Source: Treponema sp. (GTDB lineage: Bacteria > Spirochaetota > Spirochaetia > Treponematales > Breznakiellaceae). Taken from it: a stretch of 44,018 bases of DNA. The stretch lies in contig JAISNI010000221.1 in assembly GCA_031276295.1 (NCBI GenBank), positions 1 to 44,018 of the forward strand, in the 5' to 3' direction. The notes beneath the pieces are model-generated. The model searched no databases, was not told the origin of the DNA, and was given only the letters and a program-made list of their open reading frames with translations. This document shows, piece after piece, positions 41,032 through 44,018 of the stretch. Within the stretch, counting starts at the first letter, position 1; each line of letters begins with the position of its first letter. Position numbers and translations under genes: made by a program.

Positions 41032-41067
41032 TACCGCATCCCTAACTCTTATATATTTATCAACCAA

Positions 41068-41355
41068 TCAACTAAAGAAATCAGAAATACATCCATCCTG
41101 ACCCAAATGAACTGATACTTTTTCAGAAATACCTGCGGCAGATATCAGTCCTAACCTAATATTTTCAATACTTAACAATTCGAGAGGGGTTTGAATATTT
41201 TTTATTCTGCTCTGCAACACTCTTGCTTCTTCAATAAAAGGAATAACCTGCCTATTTTTTTCTAAAGCAATTTCAATAAAACCGGCCCTTGTTTCTTCAT
41301 ACGTAGTTTTTAAATCATCAAAATTCTTTATATGATTGGAATAAGCATTGATCAT
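41068..41355 (-). pseudogene. Truncated restriction-endonuclease-like gene
   Basis: A 95-residue frame starting 4 bases inside the methyltransferase stop (ATGA overlap). It reads DDLKTTYEETRAGFIEIALEKNR, VIPFIEEARVL, then PLELLSIENIRLGLISAAGISEKVSVHLGQDGC before a short ISDFFS and a stop. My recollection of the AvaI/BsoBI type II restriction enzymes (which cut CYCGRG) suggests their N-terminal region looks like this, with a full length of about 300 residues; this is not verified. The frame ends about 40 bases before the hairpins at 41003. It is therefore probably a broken restriction gene that left the methyltransferase behind, although a genuine short protein cannot be excluded. Confidence 0.55.
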
Positions 41356-42794
41356 GATTTACTCCATATATAAACACATTTTCTAAGGGATTCACGGCCA
41401 TGGATTCCCATTTGCTGACTACTATTTCCTTTGCCTATTGGCAATATTGAAATTGAATTAATATCGAAACCAACTGATTGAGCAATATCAGATAATATTA
41501 AATCCACAGAAATACTTACGCCCGCATATTTTACATTGTCATTAACCATTACAACGGTTCCATTCTTTTGTAAAACCCTAAACATCTCATAAATAACGCA
41601 GGCCATTTCATAAAAATAACCCTTTATCATCCGTGGGATACCGTTGTTGTTTAACAATTTTTCCTTTCGTTGAAAATTTAAATATTCCAAAATTGATTGT
41701 AAAAGGGGATGATTTTTTACATAGTATAATACGTCATTCCAGCTATTATTGATAGCCAATAAATCTTTTTCCCTGTTTTCAACCGTGCAACTTAACATTT
41801 CTTGTCTCAAATTTAATAAACCATATTCATCAATCCCTAACATGGCAAGTTCCAAGGCATAAATTCTTGTATAATCATATCTATTACAATAAAGAGGCGA
41901 TGTAATAATTAAATCCATGGAATTATCATGAATTTCAGGTAATCTTAAAAGACAGGATCCCCCAATAATTTTTATTTCACCTTTTTCTTTTGATCTGTTA
42001 TCTTGAAATAAATAATTAGATTTATCATTTGTGCCATCTGTTATAATTTCATTTAATTTTTCTATAATTGCTTCATTGAAATTTAGTATTTCATTTTTAT
42101 TAAAAGGAATAGAATTTATGCACCTTCCCGATCTCTGATCCCAGCGTAGATATTGACCATCTTTTCGCGTATAACTTATCCTCTCAAGAATACATATTAA
42201 AGCCATTAATAATATAGTTTTTACTTTATCATTTTCCTGATTAATTACGAATAAATATTTTTTTATTAATTCATCGGTTTCTTCAGGATATGCCCCTTTT
42301 GTAATTTTTAATATATTATAATTTTGAATATTATTGTTAAAAAGCCAAGGCTTATTATCCTTCCAATAAATCAGTCTTTTAAAGTCGCTTTGTAGAAAAT
42401 TATTTATTAATAAATTTTTAGAAAAAATCAGTTTTTGTCCCAAAGGAAGTAATTCTATACCAATTGAATCCAGGCCTAAATTACTTGCGGAAAAAATTGT
42501 TGCTCCACTACCCGCAAAAGGATCTAAAATCATTTTTATATTATCAATTCCCTGCTTATATATATAATAATTAACTAAATTTGCCGAAAATCCTTCTTTA
42601 TATTTAAACCAGCGATAAAACGGCATTGATTTATTTGCTTGAAAACTAACCATTTTTCTATTTAACGCATTATCAATATCCATATATTGTTTATATTTAT
42701 TAGTTAATTTGTAGTCATTGTCGTATATTTTTTCTAATAAGTCTTCTTGTGAGACTATCGTATAATTTTTTATAACATCGGCTGCAATATTCAT
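41352..42794 (-). CDS. DNA methyltransferase of a restriction-modification system
   Basis: A 480-residue amino-methyltransferase. The AdoMet-binding motif I reads DPFAGSG (91-97), followed by an acidic IGIELLPLGQ motif II region. The catalytic motif IV reads TSPLY (298-302), a variant of the SPPY/TSPPY used by N4-cytosine and N6-adenine enzymes. The order I then IV with a 200-residue gap suggests an alpha-like arrangement with the target-recognition region in between. The ATG has GAGG 7 bases upstream. Its A/T content and Lys/Asn/Ile-rich codon use differ from the neighbours, which fits horizontal gain. The partner gene is truncated, so it may be a solitary methyltransferase. Sequence specificity is unknown; CYCGRG is a guess from the partner. 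Confidence 0.85.
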   Translation of the reverse strand: MNIAADVIKNYTIVSQEDLLEKIYDNDYKLTNKYKQYMDIDNALNRKMVSFQANKSMPFYRWFKYKEGFSANLVNYYIYKQGIDNIKMILDPFAGSGATIFSASNLGLDSIGIELLPLGQKLIFSKNLLINNFLQSDFKRLIYWKDNKPWLFNNNIQNYNILKITKGAYPEETDELIKKYLFVINQENDKVKTILLMALICILERISYTRKDGQYLRWDQRSGRCINSIPFNKNEILNFNEAIIEKLNEIITDGTNDKSNYLFQDNRSKEKGEIKIIGGSCLLRLPEIHDNSMDLIITSPLYCNRYDYTRIYALELAMLGIDEYGLLNLRQEMLSCTVENREKDLLAINNSWNDVLYYVKNHPLLQSILEYLNFQRKEKLLNNNGIPRMIKGYFYEMACVIYEMFRVLQKNGTVVMVNDNVKYAGVSISVDLILSDIAQSVGFDINSISILPIGKGNSSQQMGIHGRESLRKCVYIWSKS

Positions 42795-42815
42795 TACAAA
42801 TCCTCAAATATATAA

Positions 42816-42833
42816 TGTATACTTTTATATACA
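42816..42833. promoter_or_regulatory. Inverted repeat TGTATA-N6-TATACA at the methyltransferase start point
   Basis: It begins 7 bases past the -10 box, covering the expected transcription start. Operators in this position control many restriction-modification genes. No C-protein gene was found in the island, so autoregulation by the methyltransferase is one possibility. Confidence 0.45.
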
Positions 42834-42839
42834 AAGTTG

Positions 42840-42868
42840 AGTATATATTTTTTCACTTTATTTGTCAA
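42840..42868 (-). promoter_or_regulatory. Sigma-70 promoter of the methyltransferase gene
   Basis: On the minus strand TTGACA (42868-42863), a 17-base spacer and TATACT (42845-42840) are a near-perfect match to the consensus. The transcript would start near 42833, about 39 bases upstream of the ATG. Confidence 0.8.
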
Positions 42869-42927
42869 CTAAGTTTGACAGTATGTTGCCTAACGTTTCG
42901 GCTGTATTACAACGGTTTGGCAGTCCG

Positions 42928-42966
42928 AATACAGAAGCCCCCGGCTTGCCGCGGGGATTCTGTATT
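42928..42966. terminator. Long hairpin after the VWA-domain gene
   Basis: AATACAGAAGCCCC pairs with GGGGATTCTGTATT (one mismatch), with an inner CGGC/GCCG. It is 36 bases downstream of the VWA gene stop and 60 bases before the methyltransferase -35. No T run follows on the minus strand, so termination is only plausible. It may instead be the end of a mobile or inserted segment. Confidence 0.45.
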
Positions 42967-43001
42967 AACACTATATGCAACCATGCCCAAAGCAAATACC
43001 G

Positions 43002-44018
43002 TCAATCATTTTGAATGGCCGCATAATTATCACGGGCCCCGGAAAATGAAACGTGATAATTATTTAGAAGCTGTAATTCATTATCATATTTATTCCCTCC
43101 CAGGGCGGTACGAATATCCGTAAGATATACGGTTAAATAATCAATAGCCTGTATCGCGCTGCTTAGTTCACGGATAATTTGATTTCTCAATCTGGCTGCC
43201 GGAGACTGGGGCGTATCCTCCAGGCTTAACAATCCGCTGTTTTGATTTTGAGGCGGGTACGATGGGGAAACCGGCTGGTTTTTCAGGGCGTTATATTCTC
43301 TTTGCATGGTATTTATTGCCCGCGCCTGCCGTCCCAGATTCTGGAGCCCTCTCCCCAGGACAATATACCCTTCCGATTCTTTAATCCGGGGGTCGTTTAT
43401 AACCCCACTCCGTATCGCGGAAGTGTCCAGGACTATTGGATAGGGCCCCATTCTCTTTACGGTATTGGAGGGATCAAGATATTCCAGGGTAAAATTCCCC
43501 AATGTCATTGACACCGGTTCGCGGGGATTGATTTGAACTTCAGCAACCAAGGTCTCATAATCACCGTTGTGGATGGTATCAAGGGCATAATGAACAACGC
43601 TGCCGGAAACCGTATGTTCGTAGCCCCATGTTTCCTTTAACATAATCCCGCTGGACAATGCCAGGTCCATTTTCAACATCCGGGCAACCGGTACCAAAAG
43701 ACGATCAAGTTCACTTCCGAATGTTTTTACCATCGTGGCATGATCCGAAATAAACCTGGAACTGCCGCCGCCCTTTATGGCGGTATTGACCATAAGCGAT
43801 ATATCGGCGCTTGCCCCCAATGCAATGGTTGAAATATTAATGTTCTGCTTATTGTACCGTTCCGCCAAATTGAGTATATCCTGAGTTCCCATTCCGCCCG
43901 AATTGTGTTCGCCGTCGGTGAGGCATATTACCCGGTTTATGTATTCCCTTGAAAAGTTAGCCGCCACCTGGGTATACCCAAGGGCCATGCCGTCATACAC
44001 ATTCGTCCCGCCCCCTGC
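43002..44018 (-). CDS. VWA-domain protein, 5' end outside the window
   Basis: At least 338 residues, frame open to the window edge. The von Willebrand factor A fold shows the MIDAS residues: AGGGTNVYDG (Thr of the middle MIDAS loop) at the edge and CLTDGEHNSGG (third loop) nearby. A beta-rich domain follows and then a hinge with NQPVSPSYPPQNQN and a helical tail. Gram-negative secreted or periplasmic VWA proteins with this layout bind metal-dependent ligands. The DXSXS motif must lie upstream of the window. The start cannot be chosen here. Composition is like that of the main chromosome, unlike the AT-rich methyltransferase beside it. Confidence 0.85.
   Translation of the reverse strand, partial: AGGGTNVYDGMALGYTQVAANFSREYINRVICLTDGEHNSGGMGTQDILNLAERYNKQNINISTIALGASADISLMVNTAIKGGGSSRFISDHATMVKTFGSELDRLLVPVARMLKMDLALSSGIMLKETWGYEHTVSGSVVHYALDTIHNGDYETLVAEVQINPREPVSMTLGNFTLEYLDPSNTVKRMGPYPIVLDTSAIRSGVINDPRIKESEGYIVLGRGLQNLGRQARAINTMQREYNALKNQPVSPSYPPQNQNSGLLSLEDTPQSPAARLRNQIIRELSSAIQAIDYLTVYLTDIRTALGGNKYDNELQLLNNYHVSFSGARDNYAAIQND

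Overview
The window looks like chromosomal DNA from a Treponema-like spirochaete. The minus-strand block dut-pnp-rpsO-ribF-truB-rbfA-infB-nusA-rimP, the tamB-bamA-skp-mutS block and several membrane-anchored class III nucleotide cyclases all fit that group. The fairly balanced base composition and scattered intergenic fold-back repeats would suit the insect-gut (termite) treponemes, but genus and species are inference. No rRNA, tRNA or CRISPR array was found.

Layout. 1-300: the tail of a decayed IS3-family transposase. 572-2936: two LptF/LptG-type permeases. 2957-13093: dUTPase, then a long translation and RNA-processing block read on the minus strand, with a structured leader before rpsO and a fold-back repeat before pnp. 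13358-14604: a small secreted protein and a ComF-like protein. 14784-15473: a lone plus-strand PD-(D/E)XK nuclease-like protein with heptad repeats. 15555-26164: tamB, bamA, skp and mutS on the minus strand, which is envelope biogenesis plus mismatch repair. 26295-30017 (plus): thymidylate kinase, a treponeme-type secreted protein and two Gfo/Idh/MocA oxidoreductases. 30208-40912 (minus): two adjacent membrane cyclases, a FecR-domain protein with six near-identical 101-residue repeats, a predicted outer-membrane barrel protein and a GH20 hexosaminidase. 41068-42794: an AT-rich island holding a DNA methyltransferase and a truncated restriction-enzyme gene. 43002-end: a VWA-domain protein cut by the window edge.

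The most striking observation is the cyclase pair at 36835-40912. The first gene product has lost both metal-binding aspartates of a class III catalytic domain but keeps the transition-state Asn and Arg. The second keeps both aspartates but has Ser in place of the Asn. Class III active sites form between two subunits, so neither protein should make a complete homodimer site, while the heterodimer would have exactly one. This resembles the C1/C2 arrangement of mammalian adenylyl cyclases, built here from two separate Cache/HAMP-type sensors in one operon. The FecR-repeat and barrel genes downstream suggest a larger envelope-sensing module.

Other points of interest are a predicted three-way-junction leader on rpsO, a NusA with a C-terminal zinc ribbon, a RibF without a recognisable flavokinase motif, a thymidylate kinase with Thr at the P-loop Lys position and an apparently leaderless mRNA, an attenuator-like four-arm structure between the oxidoreductase genes, and a family of fold-back repeats in several intergenic gaps.
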